Shown here piece after piece: positions 30,772-39,916 of a stretch of 64,000 nucleotides of DNA. The position numbers and the translations under genes were made by a program. Source of the DNA: Pseudomonadota bacterium (GTDB taxonomy: Bacteria > Pseudomonadota > Gammaproteobacteria > Xanthomonadales > Xanthomonadaceae); assembly GCA_021821195.1 (NCBI GenBank), contig JAKACT010000002.1, positions 620,001 to 684,000 of the forward strand, written 5' to 3'. The notes under the pieces are model-generated. The model ran no database searches. It saw only the letters and a list, made by a program, of their open reading frames with translations, and was not told where the DNA came from. Every line of letters starts with the position of its first letter. Position 1 is the first letter of the stretch.

Positions 30772-30795
30772 GAAGCGGCCCTGCGGGGCCGCTTC
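30772..30795 (+). terminator. Hairpin between rpoZ and spoT
   Basis: GAAGCGGCCC, the loop TGCG and GGGCCGCTTC form a perfect 10-bp stem just after rpoZ. The following TGCGTTGTGG has few T residues, so termination would be weak. It may attenuate read-through into spoT. Confidence 0.45.
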
Positions 30796-30848
30796 TGCGT
30801 TGTGGAGAACCGTTTGCGGGCATGGCGCGGCAAGGTTAGGCTCGAACC

Positions 30849-33017
30849 ATGACGCCCGGCGATCCCGCGCTTGCCCTGCACGACCCCGCGCCCGACGCGG
30901 CGGCGGTGCCGGACTACGTGCAGGCGCTGGAGCGCGCCGCCTATTACCTCGACGACGCGCAGCGCGCACAGCTGCGCCGCGCCTGGGCGATCGGTGCGGC
31001 CGCCCACGCCGGGCAGACCCGCAAGTCGGGCGAGCCCTACATCACCCATCCGGTGGCGGTGTCGCAGGTGCTGGCCGAGCTGGGGCTGGACCTGGAAACG
31101 CTGGTCGCGGCGATCCTGCACGACACCATCGAAGACACCCCGCTGACCCGGGCCGACGTCGCCGCGCAGTTCGGCGAGACCGTGGCCGAGCTGGTCGATG
31201 GCGTCACCAAACTGGAGAAGGTGCGCTTCGCCGACAAGCAGGAAGCGGCGGCGGAAAGCTTCCGCAAGATGCTGCTGGCGATGTCGCGCGACCTGCGCGT
31301 CATCATGATCAAGCTGGCCGACCGCCTGCACAACATGCGCACGCTGGGGGCGAAGTCGCCGGACGCGCGTCGCCGCATCGCGGTGGAAACGCTGGAGATC
31401 TACGCGCCGATCGCGCAGCGGCTGGGCATGAACCTGATCAAGGCCGAGCTTCAGGACCTCGGCTTCAGGGCGCTGCATCCGTGGCGGCACGCGGTGATCG
31501 CCAAGCGCATACGCAGCCAGCCGCTGGTGCGGCGCGAGGCGCTGGTGCAGATCGAGGCGCGGCTGGCGCAGCGGTTGGCGCTGGAAAAACTCGAGCATCG
31601 GTTGGTTGGCCGGGTGAAAACGCCGTGGAGCGTCTATACCAAGATGCGCGCGCAGAGCCGCAGCTTCGCCCAGGTGATGGACGTGTTCGGTTTCCGGGTG
31701 GTGGTGGATACGGTGGCTGACTGCTACCACGCGCTCGGCGTGGTGCATGCGGTGTACAAGCCGCTGGACGGGCGCTTCCGCGACTTCATCGCCATCCCCA
31801 AGGCGAACGGCTACCAGTCGCTGCACACGGTGCTGTTCGGGCCGTACGGCTCGCCCATCGAGGTGCAGATCCGCACCCGCGAGATGGACCTGATCGCCGA
31901 ACGCGGCGTGGCCGCGCACTGGGCCTACAAGATCGGCGTTGACGGCGGCGGCAACAGCGCGCAGAGCCGGGCGGCCGCGTGGATCGCCAACCTGGTGGAA
32001 ACCCAGCGTGGCACCGGTTCGTCGCTGGAATTCCTGGAGAACGTCAAGGTCGACCTGTTCCCCGACGAGGTCTATCTGTTCACGCCGAAGGGCGACATCC
32101 TCTCGCTGCCGCGCAATTCCACCGCGCTGGACTTCGCCTACGCGGTGCATACCGATGTCGGCAACCATGCCGTGACCGCGCGCGTGGACCGCCGGCTGGC
32201 ACCGCTGCGCACCAAGCTGGTCAGTGGGCAGTCGGTGGAGATCATCACCGCGAAATCGGCGGTGCCGACCACCCAGTGGCTGGAGTTCGTGGCCACCAGC
32301 AAGGCCCGCACCGCGATCCGCCAGCAGCTCAAGCAGCTGGAGCACGAGGACGCGGTGCAGCTGGGCCATTACATGCTGGACCGCGCGCTGGGCGCGCAGG
32401 GCACCGCGCTGGACCGCATCCCGATGCAGCGGCTCGAAGCCTATCTGGCCGACAACCGCTACACGCGGCTGGAGGCGATGCTGGCCGACATCGCGCTGGG
32501 CAACCGCATGCCCTCGCAGGTGGCGTTGGCGCTGGCGCAGCAGGAGAGCAGCGGACAGCCGGGCGCGCCGGCGCTGCAGGAGCGCATCCTCATCACCGGC
32601 GGCGAACGCGGGGTGATCAGCTTCGCCCAGTGCTGCCTGCCGATCCCGCGCGACGAGATCATGGGTTATCACAGCGCGGGCAAGGGCATCGTGGTCCACC
32701 GGATGGAGTGCCCGAACCTCGCCGAGCTGCGCAAGTCGCCGGAGCGCTGGGTGGCGATCGGCTGGGACCGAGAGGTGTCCGGCGATTTCAGCTCCGCGAT
32801 CCGCATCGAGGTGGAGAACCGCCCGGGCGTGCTGGCGCAGGTGGCGGCGGCGATCGCCAATGCCGACTCCAACATCGACCGGGTGGAGTACCTGGAGCGC
32901 GACAGCAACATCGCGGTGCTGCGTTTCGGCATCGACGTCACCGACGGCCGCCACCTGGCCGAAGTCATCCGCGGCGTGCGCCGGCTGCAGGTGGTGCAGG
33001 ACGTGCAGCGCTGCTGA
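30849..33017 (+). CDS. spoT: Bifunctional (p)ppGpp synthetase/hydrolase
   Basis: The 722-residue RelA/SpoT protein carries the HD hydrolase domain with GEPYITHPVAV and an intact HDTIED motif (ILHDTIEDT). The synthetase domain follows with VFGFRVVVD, GYQSLHT and EVQIRT, then a TGS domain (VYLFTPKGDILSLP) and a C-terminal ACT domain. The intact HD site means it can degrade ppGpp; whether synthesis is strong cannot be told. It follows rpoZ, as in other gammaproteobacteria. Confidence 0.95.
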   Translation: MTPGDPALALHDPAPDAAAVPDYVQALERAAYYLDDAQRAQLRRAWAIGAAAHAGQTRKSGEPYITHPVAVSQVLAELGLDLETLVAAILHDTIEDTPLTRADVAAQFGETVAELVDGVTKLEKVRFADKQEAAAESFRKMLLAMSRDLRVIMIKLADRLHNMRTLGAKSPDARRRIAVETLEIYAPIAQRLGMNLIKAELQDLGFRALHPWRHAVIAKRIRSQPLVRREALVQIEARLAQRLALEKLEHRLVGRVKTPWSVYTKMRAQSRSFAQVMDVFGFRVVVDTVADCYHALGVVHAVYKPLDGRFRDFIAIPKANGYQSLHTVLFGPYGSPIEVQIRTREMDLIAERGVAAHWAYKIGVDGGGNSAQSRAAAWIANLVETQRGTGSSLEFLENVKVDLFPDEVYLFTPKGDILSLPRNSTALDFAYAVHTDVGNHAVTARVDRRLAPLRTKLVSGQSVEIITAKSAVPTTQWLEFVATSKARTAIRQQLKQLEHEDAVQLGHYMLDRALGAQGTALDRIPMQRLEAYLADNRYTRLEAMLADIALGNRMPSQVALALAQQESSGQPGAPALQERILITGGERGVISFAQCCLPIPRDEIMGYHSAGKGIVVHRMECPNLAELRKSPERWVAIGWDREVSGDFSSAIRIEVENRPGVLAQVAAAIANADSNIDRVEYLERDSNIAVLRFGIDVTDGRHLAEVIRGVRRLQVVQDVQRC

Positions 33018-33098
33018 AGCAGCGGCGCGTGGCGCCGGGGTGGGCTGCGCTGCGCAGCGCCCTACAATGACGGGACCCACCCATTCCACGGAGTCCCC

Positions 33099-33479
33099 AT
33101 GTCCCGCACCCCGATCCATTCCGACGCCGCGCCCGCCGCCATCGGCCCGTACTCGCAGGCGATCCGCGCCGGCAACACCGTCTACCTGTCCGGGCAGACG
33201 CCGCTGGTGCCGGCCACCGGGCAGATGGCCGAAGGCGACATCGAGGCGCAGGCGCGGCAGGCATTCGACAACCTGAAGGCAGTCTGCGAAGCGGCCGGCG
33301 GTTCATTCGACAACATCGTGCGGCTGGGCCTGTACCTGACCGACCTGGGCGATTTCGCCCGCGTCAACGCGGTGATGGCGGAATATTTCAGCCAGCCCTA
33401 TCCGGCGCGTTCCACCATCCAGGCGTCCGCGCTGCCGCGCGGCGCGGCGTTCGAAGTCGATGGCGTGATGGTGGTCTGA
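33099..33479 (+). CDS. ridA: RidA family enamine/imine deaminase
   Basis: RidA hydrolyses reactive enamines released by PLP enzymes such as threonine dehydratase. The 126-residue protein contains [14 protein letters not shown] near the start, the conserved late arginine in [16 protein letters not shown], and the usual length. A TACAAT -10-like element lies about 30 bases upstream of the start, but no -35 is clear. It also fits the metabolism of the IlvA product made elsewhere in the window. Confidence 0.94.
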   Translation: MSRTPIHSDAAPAAIGPYSQAIRAGNTVYLSGQTPLVPATGQMAEGDIEAQARQAFDNLKAVCEAAGGSFDNIVRLGLYLTDLGDFARVNAVMAEYFSQPYPARSTIQASALPRGAAFEVDGVMVV

Positions 33480-33504
33480 AGCCGGGAGCGTCCTGGCCGA
33501 CACC

Positions 33505-34411
33505 ATGCCCGCCGCAGCATCGCCCGCGCTTGCCGACACCCCTCTTTCCGTCCTGACCGGCGTCGGCCCGGCGCTGCGGGAGAAGCTGGCTGCGCGCGGG
33601 CTTTCCACCCTGCAGGACCTGTGGCTGCACCTGCCGCGCAGCTACGAGGACCGCACCGCGGTCACCCCCATCAGGCTGCTGCAGCCGGGCGTGGCGGCGC
33701 AGGTGGAGGGACGGGTGGAGGCGGTCGAGCGCGGCTTCCGCTACCGCCCGATGCTGCGGGTGGCGCTGTCCGACGAAGGCCGCGGCACGCTGGTGCTGCG
33801 GTTCTTCCATTTCCGCGCGGCGCAGGTGGCGCAGTTCGCTGTAGGCGCGCGCGTGCGCGCCTACGGCACGCCGCGGCCCGGTCAGTTCGGGCTGGAGATC
33901 GTGCATCCCAGCTATCAGGTGCTGGGCGGCGAAGTGGCGCTGGGCGAGACGCTGGATCCGGTCTATCCGGCCGTCGAGGGCATCGGTCCGGCCAGCCTGC
34001 GCAAGCTGGTGCTGCAGGCATTGCAGCGGCTGCCGGACGAGGCAGCGCTGGAACTGCTGCCGCAGACTGTGCTGCGCGCGCTGCGGCTGCCGTCGCTGCG
34101 CGAGGCCATCCTGACCCTGCACATGCCGCCGCGCGACGCCGATGTCGCCGCGCTGCAAAGCGGCCTGCATCCGGCGCAGCGGCGGCTGGCGCTGGAGGAG
34201 CTGCTGGCCCACCAGCTGGGCCTGCGCCGGCAGCGGTTGGCGCTGCAGGCGGAGGGCACGCGCGCGCTGCGCGGCGATGAAAAACTGGTGGCGAAACTGA
34301 AGAAGTCGCTGCCGTTCGCGCTGACCAAGGCGCAGGCGCGGGTCTACGCGCAGCTGCGCGAGGACCTGCGCCAGCCACGTCCGATGCTGCGGCTGGTGCA
34401 GGGTGACGTGG
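33505..34411 (+). pseudogene. recG: recG, truncated by island insertion
   Basis: Residues 1-302 are a normal RecG N-terminus: the GVGPALREKLAARGLSTLQDLWLHLPR start, the wedge domain, and the beginning of the helicase core (LTKAQARVYAQL). The match stops at LRLVQGDV, exactly where RecG reads GDVGSGKT in Walker A. After base 34411 the frame runs into foreign sequence and stops at 34569 after about 52 unrelated residues. The product would keep the fork-binding wedge but lack all helicase activity. RecG is normally about 690 residues. The 3' part is not in the window and presumably lies beyond the right edge. Confidence 0.92.
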
Positions 34412-34412
34412 C
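34405..34412. other. Left island junction in the recG Walker A codons
   Basis: The recG sequence is followed through GGTGACGTGG (34402-34411). The next base is C where GDVGSGKT-encoding DNA would have G. The crossover therefore lies at or just before 34411, within or beside GACGTGG. This codes for the most conserved motif of RecG, so the site will be present in nearly all related hosts. The right junction is outside the window, so a duplicated core cannot be confirmed. Confidence 0.8.
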
Positions 34413-34457
34413 TTTGGGAGTGTTAGCCTGTCGCTCTGTTCACAGTAAGGGTCGGCG

Positions 34458-37019
34458 ATGGCGCGGCCGAAGAAATTGCTGTCCTCGGGGGCAAACCCGG
34501 AGTCGACCCTCACCCTTAACGCTCAAGGTAGCACTTCCTCGTCCGACCATCCGCTCCTCCTCGAGCTAGCCGCTGCATTCTTACTGGCGCTCCACGACAG
34601 CTTGGCTGTCGGATGGCAGGGCGGCCGCTCCCGGAGAGCGACGACATTTACAACGCCGGCGGGGCAGTTTGACGTGCGGCTGTTCAACGGACGGGTCGGC
34701 GACTGGCGAGCGCCCCGACGCGTGAGTTTCCAGCAAGTCCTCTTGGAGCGATGGGGCGCGCTCGCGGATCTATTTAATGCGCTTCTTGCCGGCGACCCCA
34801 CCGACCTACGCCTGTTCTCCGATCACGTCTCGGCATTTCTCGGCGACCAGTACGACGTTCGACGGACCAACACGGTCGTCGCCCGCGTCGAAGCAAAGCT
34901 GGTTGTGCTCGGCATTCGTACCGACCCTGAGAAGGACGCCCACAGGCACGCCGACGCGATCCGCACGTGGGTGCAGATGAACGGTCTTCCCAAGGCAGTG
35001 GTCGACCTGGCCCACGGCAGGCCGCGTGTCGACGTCCCTGCTCTCGTGCAGCACGCGGGCGAGTACGACGCGCACCTGGGCGCTGTTCTTGCTCCGCTGT
35101 TGCAGGAGACGCTCGATGAAGTGGCGGTGCGCTCGCCTTGGTCCGAAAGCGCGAAGCGCTTTGTGCCGACGACCCACCGACCACACGGCCGCGAAACATT
35201 CCCGGGCGTTCTGTTCGACTTCCAACGCTTCGGAGTCGAGCGGGGCGGTCTACTCGACGCCGTCATAGACCAGATCCAGCTGCCGGGCGACCACCTAACG
35301 ACGGGGGCGCTACGGAACTGGATCTTGTGGCTCACGTGCGAGAACAGGGACGACTCCCAGCGAGCGCAGGCGGTCGAGATACTCTCGAAAGTATCCGGAC
35401 ATACACCCGCGGAGGCGCGCACGCTCAGTGAGCTGCTTGCCGGTGTTACCGCGCTCCGCGCGATGACCGACAAGACTCGCTACGGGTACATCACGAGCTT
35501 TCGCCACCTACTGACCCGCACGTATCTCGCCATCGGCGCAGAGGCTCCCCGCTTCCCGCGTGGCGCCATGAAAGCGCTCGTGACGACAACGCGTGGGATG
35601 CTCAGCGACGCGCCTGATCCAGGCGCAATCAACCCCGAATTCCGCTCGACGATCGTGAACGTCGCCCAGGGGCCGCCGCAGCGGGCTCGGCAAAGTGCGA
35701 TCGGTCACGTGGAAGACCGACTTCTGCGCGTGAAGGCAGCTTGCGACCAGGACATCGAAGGATTCCTGAAGTGGAGGGCGTGGACTGAAGCCGCCGAAGC
35801 GCTTCCCCTCGACGAACAAGCGCTGGGTTACGTCGACCGCCTCATCGCCCATGGCGCACGCGAAGATTCGAGCCTCCAGCGCTGGCTGGTCATGGCGGAC
35901 CTTCAAACCATCGTTGCAGTAGGTCTGGCAGCCATGAGGAAGAATGGCTACCACACGCGAGAAGGTTACGGCGTGCGGGTCGCGACCAACCGCTCCATCA
36001 ATCTCGGACTCGCGGCAGAACGGTTACAGATGGCGTTCCCTGAGCTGGAGCGGTGGTCCAGCAAAAGATCGGGTCAGGGCAGGTTCTCAACCTTCCGCAA
36101 CCTGCTCAGCCACTGGTATGTCCCACGATGGGTGCAGTTTGCTATCGAGCTGCGGATTCAAGCGGAAACTGCATTCAACCGTCATACCGTCAGGAGCCTG
36201 ACCGCGTCTGGCATAAGTATCAGCAACGCCACGATCGAGCTGCAGGCGCTGAAGGGTAAGACGGAAGAGCTTCAAACAGCCGAGATCGATGGCTCGGACC
36301 GAACGCTCCGTGCTGCACTCGAGCTGATGAGGGGACACAGCAAGAATGTCGTCGAGCACTGGCAGGCCGATGAAAAGCGTGTCTTCGTTGCGCTGGTGAG
36401 CAGCAACGACACGGTTTCGTTCGGTCTTTGGCCATGCCACCACATACATGAGCGCTTCATCGAGTTCCACAAGCTCTTCAAGTTCACCCGAGAGCAGTTG
36501 CGAAACCAGAATGCAGGGCTCGCTTATCTCAAGCGCCAAGATGTCCATGAGGTCCAGGGTCGACTTGGCCATGCGAGCCTCAAGACCACCTCGGGCTACG
36601 TTCGTCAGCACATAATCTCGGTCCTGAATCGCGCGAACATCGCTGAGTTCGTGCGTCGATTGGGCGCGAGCATCGTCTGGGCCATCGAGGGTTCTGAGGC
36701 TGTGGGAAGTCGCGGCATGCTGGAGGCCGATGTAAGCGCACGGCTTCTCTTCCCGCTAGGTGTTCAAAAGCAGGTCACTGCAGCGCCCGAGTGTGATGCG
36801 TGGATTGCGGATCCTGAGTGGAAACTGCAAATCGACGAGGTTCGCATACGTCATCTCGTTGCCCAGCGCGCCTATTACGCGCGGAACTGGCAGAAGCTCA
36901 GGGCGTCTTCGCCGGAGGCGTACGAAAAGGTGCATCGGCCGCGTATCGAGTTCGTCGCGGCTCTCTGGGAGATCGTGGCCGATTCGGAGTTTGCCCAACT
37001 GCTTCAGGAGCCAGCATGA
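34458..37019 (+). CDS. Large tyrosine recombinase, TnpA-like
   Basis: This 853-residue protein ends in a tyrosine-recombinase catalytic region: a FTREQLRNQ segment at the position of the HxxR box, LGHASLKTTSGYV with the likely nucleophilic tyrosine, and a further C-terminal extension. It is far longer than phage integrases and fits the large recombinases of Tn554-like and other multi-recombinase elements. It starts 46 bases inside the island and reads inward. Its stop overlaps the next recombinase start by four bases. The family label rests on operon layout as well as motifs. Confidence 0.75.
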   Translation: MARPKKLLSSGANPESTLTLNAQGSTSSSDHPLLLELAAAFLLALHDSLAVGWQGGRSRRATTFTTPAGQFDVRLFNGRVGDWRAPRRVSFQQVLLERWGALADLFNALLAGDPTDLRLFSDHVSAFLGDQYDVRRTNTVVARVEAKLVVLGIRTDPEKDAHRHADAIRTWVQMNGLPKAVVDLAHGRPRVDVPALVQHAGEYDAHLGAVLAPLLQETLDEVAVRSPWSESAKRFVPTTHRPHGRETFPGVLFDFQRFGVERGGLLDAVIDQIQLPGDHLTTGALRNWILWLTCENRDDSQRAQAVEILSKVSGHTPAEARTLSELLAGVTALRAMTDKTRYGYITSFRHLLTRTYLAIGAEAPRFPRGAMKALVTTTRGMLSDAPDPGAINPEFRSTIVNVAQGPPQRARQSAIGHVEDRLLRVKAACDQDIEGFLKWRAWTEAAEALPLDEQALGYVDRLIAHGAREDSSLQRWLVMADLQTIVAVGLAAMRKNGYHTREGYGVRVATNRSINLGLAAERLQMAFPELERWSSKRSGQGRFSTFRNLLSHWYVPRWVQFAIELRIQAETAFNRHTVRSLTASGISISNATIELQALKGKTEELQTAEIDGSDRTLRAALELMRGHSKNVVEHWQADEKRVFVALVSSNDTVSFGLWPCHHIHERFIEFHKLFKFTREQLRNQNAGLAYLKRQDVHEVQGRLGHASLKTTSGYVRQHIISVLNRANIAEFVRRLGASIVWAIEGSEAVGSRGMLEADVSARLLFPLGVQKQVTAAPECDAWIADPEWKLQIDEVRIRHLVAQRAYYARNWQKLRASSPEAYEKVHRPRIEFVAALWEIVADSEFAQLLQEPA

Positions 37020-39298
37020 ACCCCGCAGTCGCACTGAGCGAAGCGCACGCAGTCAACGCCTCCCAGGTCGAGGCTCCGGCCGGGCACTGGCCTGAACATC
37101 AGATCTCCCACCCTGCCATTCTCAGTCGCTGGGAAGATCCGTTCCTCCTGATCAGAGCGGAGTCAGGAGTCGTCCGTCGCTTTGACCTGGCAGAGGTTCC
37201 GTTGCCTCGGAATTGCGACGTGGGCGGTCCAATTACAAAGCCATGCAAGCTTGGCGACTTTCCGCACTGGATGGACGTCTGTAAAGCCTACGCTGCGCTG
37301 GCCCTTCACGACACGTCGGCCTACACAGCCGTTGATATCGTCAGCAACGCATTGGGCAATGTTTATCGATTCTTTGCCTGGTGCATCAGGCGCCGGGTGC
37401 TGCATCTGAACGTTCTGACGGAGAGCGATCTCAAGGCGTTTGCACAGGAGCTCCAGCCCAATGGCTGGTTCAGTGCCCTTCCGATCGAGCCGTGGATTCG
37501 GGCTGCACTCGACGAAGCGAAGGCTGATGAGTATCTACGCTCGCGCCTTATCTCGCATAGGCGCAATAACTCCTTTGTCAGCTTCAACACGGAGGGGCTG
37601 TCGCGCGAGATCGGTTGTGTCGTCACACAACCTGAGTACCCCTCCTGGATGGGGGAGCACCTACAGGAACTCTCGCCTGATGCCTCGATTCGGTTTCAGG
37701 TGCAGCGGGCAAGGAAGGATCGTGCATGGTCCGCGTCCTCTTTCAAGAACTGCTTTGTAGCCGTTCGCCGCCTGAGTCGCATCGCCGCGCCGTTGGATCG
37801 CCTTACTTTCGACCCGTTTCCCAACACGCGGGCAGCCGCCATCGCGTCGGGCGGCCGTCCGGACGGGCGGACGCCCAACTTACCCATCGAGGAGGCAGGT
37901 CGACTGCTGGGCACCTCCCTGAGTTGGATCTACGAGAAGTCGCCGGGGGTCGAGGAACTTCTCCGTATCTGGACGGATGCGAAAGCCTCGGCCGAGGCCG
38001 CAGGCCTGAATGGCAAGTCCATTCCGGCGGCATGCCTGCGCGTCGTCAACAAGGCCTATCCCGAGATTGCCGCCCGATTCGACTTGCCACGCGGGAAGAT
38101 CGGCCTCGCGAGCATCTCGGCAGACGGGCTATCGATCGCTGACTTTCTACAACGCATTCAGACATCGGCCGTCGTACTGATCGGCATCAACCAGGCTCGT
38201 CGAAAGAACGAGGTCACCGGAGAGGACGACCGCCCTTGGGGCGTCTACGCAGGCTGCGTGTCCAGGTCCGACCCGTTCGTCGAAGCCTACGAGATCGACA
38301 TGTACATCGAGAAGACGTGGCGGGACTGGCGAAAGATGCCAGCGAACCGTATTACGGCTGATGTAGTGAGCGTACTCGAGCGGCTACGGGTGGCGATGCC
38401 CGGTCCTGCCATGCGGGTAAGCGACGACGTCAGTGAGAGGCGAAGGAACAAGCTCTTCGTTTTTCCCACGCAGGCGCATGACCGAAACGCTGAGCTGGCG
38501 GAATACCGGTTTAGCAAACACAGCGACACACTCTTTAAAGAGGCAAAGGTCGATCCAAAGTGGCGGCGCACGCATCAGTTCAGACGGCTTTTCGCATTGT
38601 TGTATATGTACCGACACGATCACCCGTCGCTGCAGGCGCTGTCAGAGATGCTCTGCCATCTGGACATCGAGTGCACTCGGACATACGTCACGGACGCCAG
38701 TATGGTCGCCGAGGCCGAGCGAATCGCAGTGCTGTATCGCTGTCAAGACGAGGCCCCGCTCGAGGAGCTGGCCGAAGCGCGGCGGGAGTATGCAGAAGAG
38801 CAGATCCGGGCCATGCTCACCTCGGCCGAAGCAGGCGGAACGTTGACGCGTCGTGTGCGCAGGTGGGTCAAAGCCCTGGTGTCGAAAGTGGAATTCGACG
38901 CGGATGACCTTGAACGTGCGCTAGCGGCGGTCCGGACGAAGATGGACAAGCGCGGCTACAGTCCGGAGTCATATCCGCACGGCATCTGCTGGGCAAGCCA
39001 TCGCCACGCGTCGCGCGCGAGCTGCGGCCGTGGCGGGGATCTGGCCCGGGAGCACGCGGGCATCGACGTTTGCTCGAAGTGCCCATTTCATAGTACGTCG
39101 GTCGCATTCCTTGAGAACGTTGAGCGAGATCTTAGGCAGCTGCGTGAAGCCGAGGACGTGGCTGCATGTTCGGCGGAGGCGGCGACCGTCAGGCAGGAGA
39201 TCGTGGCCTTGGAAGGACTTCTGGCCATGGAGCGCCGCTTGATGGAGCGCGAGTGGCGGCAAGACCCCGATAGAGCCGTTTTGGAGGAGCCCGCGTGA
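37016..39298 (+). CDS. Large tyrosine recombinase, TnpB-like
   Basis: This 760-residue protein has a clear tyrosine-recombinase C-domain: HQFRRLFAL (HxxR box), LCHLDIECTRTYV with the candidate catalytic Tyr. It is followed by a cysteine-rich tail (GICW, SCGRGGD, DVCSKCPFH) that looks like a small zinc-binding element, as in TnpB-type recombinases of Tn554 relatives, and a terminal coiled coil. The ATG overlaps the previous stop (ATGA) and its own stop overlaps the next GTG start, so the set is translated as a unit. Confidence 0.78.
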   Translation: MNPAVALSEAHAVNASQVEAPAGHWPEHQISHPAILSRWEDPFLLIRAESGVVRRFDLAEVPLPRNCDVGGPITKPCKLGDFPHWMDVCKAYAALALHDTSAYTAVDIVSNALGNVYRFFAWCIRRRVLHLNVLTESDLKAFAQELQPNGWFSALPIEPWIRAALDEAKADEYLRSRLISHRRNNSFVSFNTEGLSREIGCVVTQPEYPSWMGEHLQELSPDASIRFQVQRARKDRAWSASSFKNCFVAVRRLSRIAAPLDRLTFDPFPNTRAAAIASGGRPDGRTPNLPIEEAGRLLGTSLSWIYEKSPGVEELLRIWTDAKASAEAAGLNGKSIPAACLRVVNKAYPEIAARFDLPRGKIGLASISADGLSIADFLQRIQTSAVVLIGINQARRKNEVTGEDDRPWGVYAGCVSRSDPFVEAYEIDMYIEKTWRDWRKMPANRITADVVSVLERLRVAMPGPAMRVSDDVSERRRNKLFVFPTQAHDRNAELAEYRFSKHSDTLFKEAKVDPKWRRTHQFRRLFALLYMYRHDHPSLQALSEMLCHLDIECTRTYVTDASMVAEAERIAVLYRCQDEAPLEELAEARREYAEEQIRAMLTSAEAGGTLTRRVRRWVKALVSKVEFDADDLERALAAVRTKMDKRGYSPESYPHGICWASHRHASRASCGRGGDLAREHAGIDVCSKCPFHSTSVAFLENVERDLRQLREAEDVAACSAEAATVRQEIVALEGLLAMERRLMEREWRQDPDRAVLEEPA

Positions 39299-39903
39299 CG
39301 ACGACTCCGAACCACGTTTCCAACGCCAACAAGGTCGCAGCGAAGGCCGCGATCGTTGCAAAACGCGAGCAGTTGGAGCACTGGTCGCGGACGGGGCTGC
39401 CATTCAAAGGGGGCGCGACGCCTACCGTTGGTGAGCCCTACGAATTCGATTGGTATCCCCAGAGCCTGCGGGACTTCTGCCGGTGGGATGGTTCACAGAA
39501 CAGCCCCGAGATCGGGCCGTTTCGAGCCACGGCGTTTCAAACGCTCTGCTCGTATCCCGAGGAGAAGGCGACGGTAACGTCCCTGCTGGCGGCGCTCGAG
39601 AAACTGCGGTCGGCAACGATCAAGCGTCTTGATCCTAAAGCCGCGCTACGGGATGCAGAGGGACAGGTGCTGATCGAGCGGCAGTTACGCGCGGGGGCAT
39701 TACTCGGGTATCGCGCGGCCCGCCAGCAGGTGCGTGTCCTGGCCGCGTCCTTGGCCGATGAGCAGCGCGCGCATCGGGAATCCATAGCGCACCTGTCGGA
39801 GCAGCTAGAGAAGGCCCATCGGGACGTGGCGGCGTTGTCGGCGGAAGTCGCTGCGCTGACGGCGACCATTCGCAAAGTGAAGCCCATCCGGGCAGTCGGT
39901 TGA
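39295..39903 (+). CDS. Short coiled-coil protein, TnpC-like
   Basis: This 202-residue protein has no recombinase motif. Its N-terminal half is basic and mixed; residues about 120-190 form a long predicted coiled coil (RAHRESIAHLSEQLEKAH). Position and shape match the small third gene (tnpC) of Tn554-type elements, an accessory that affects efficiency and orientation of integration. The start is GTG, sharing bases with the tnpB stop, with a strong GGAGGAG ribosome site at 39282-39288. Confidence 0.65.
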   Translation: MTTTPNHVSNANKVAAKAAIVAKREQLEHWSRTGLPFKGGATPTVGEPYEFDWYPQSLRDFCRWDGSQNSPEIGPFRATAFQTLCSYPEEKATVTSLLAALEKLRSATIKRLDPKAALRDAEGQVLIERQLRAGALLGYRAARQQVRVLAASLADEQRAHRESIAHLSEQLEKAHRDVAALSAEVAALTATIRKVKPIRAVG

Positions 39904-39916
39904 AAGGACGTCGCAA

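Noticed and set aside
30159-33119. Leftward open frame of 986 codons opposite spoT
   Set aside because: It mirrors spoT and gmk codon structure, with no recognisable domain; a shadow of high-GC coding.
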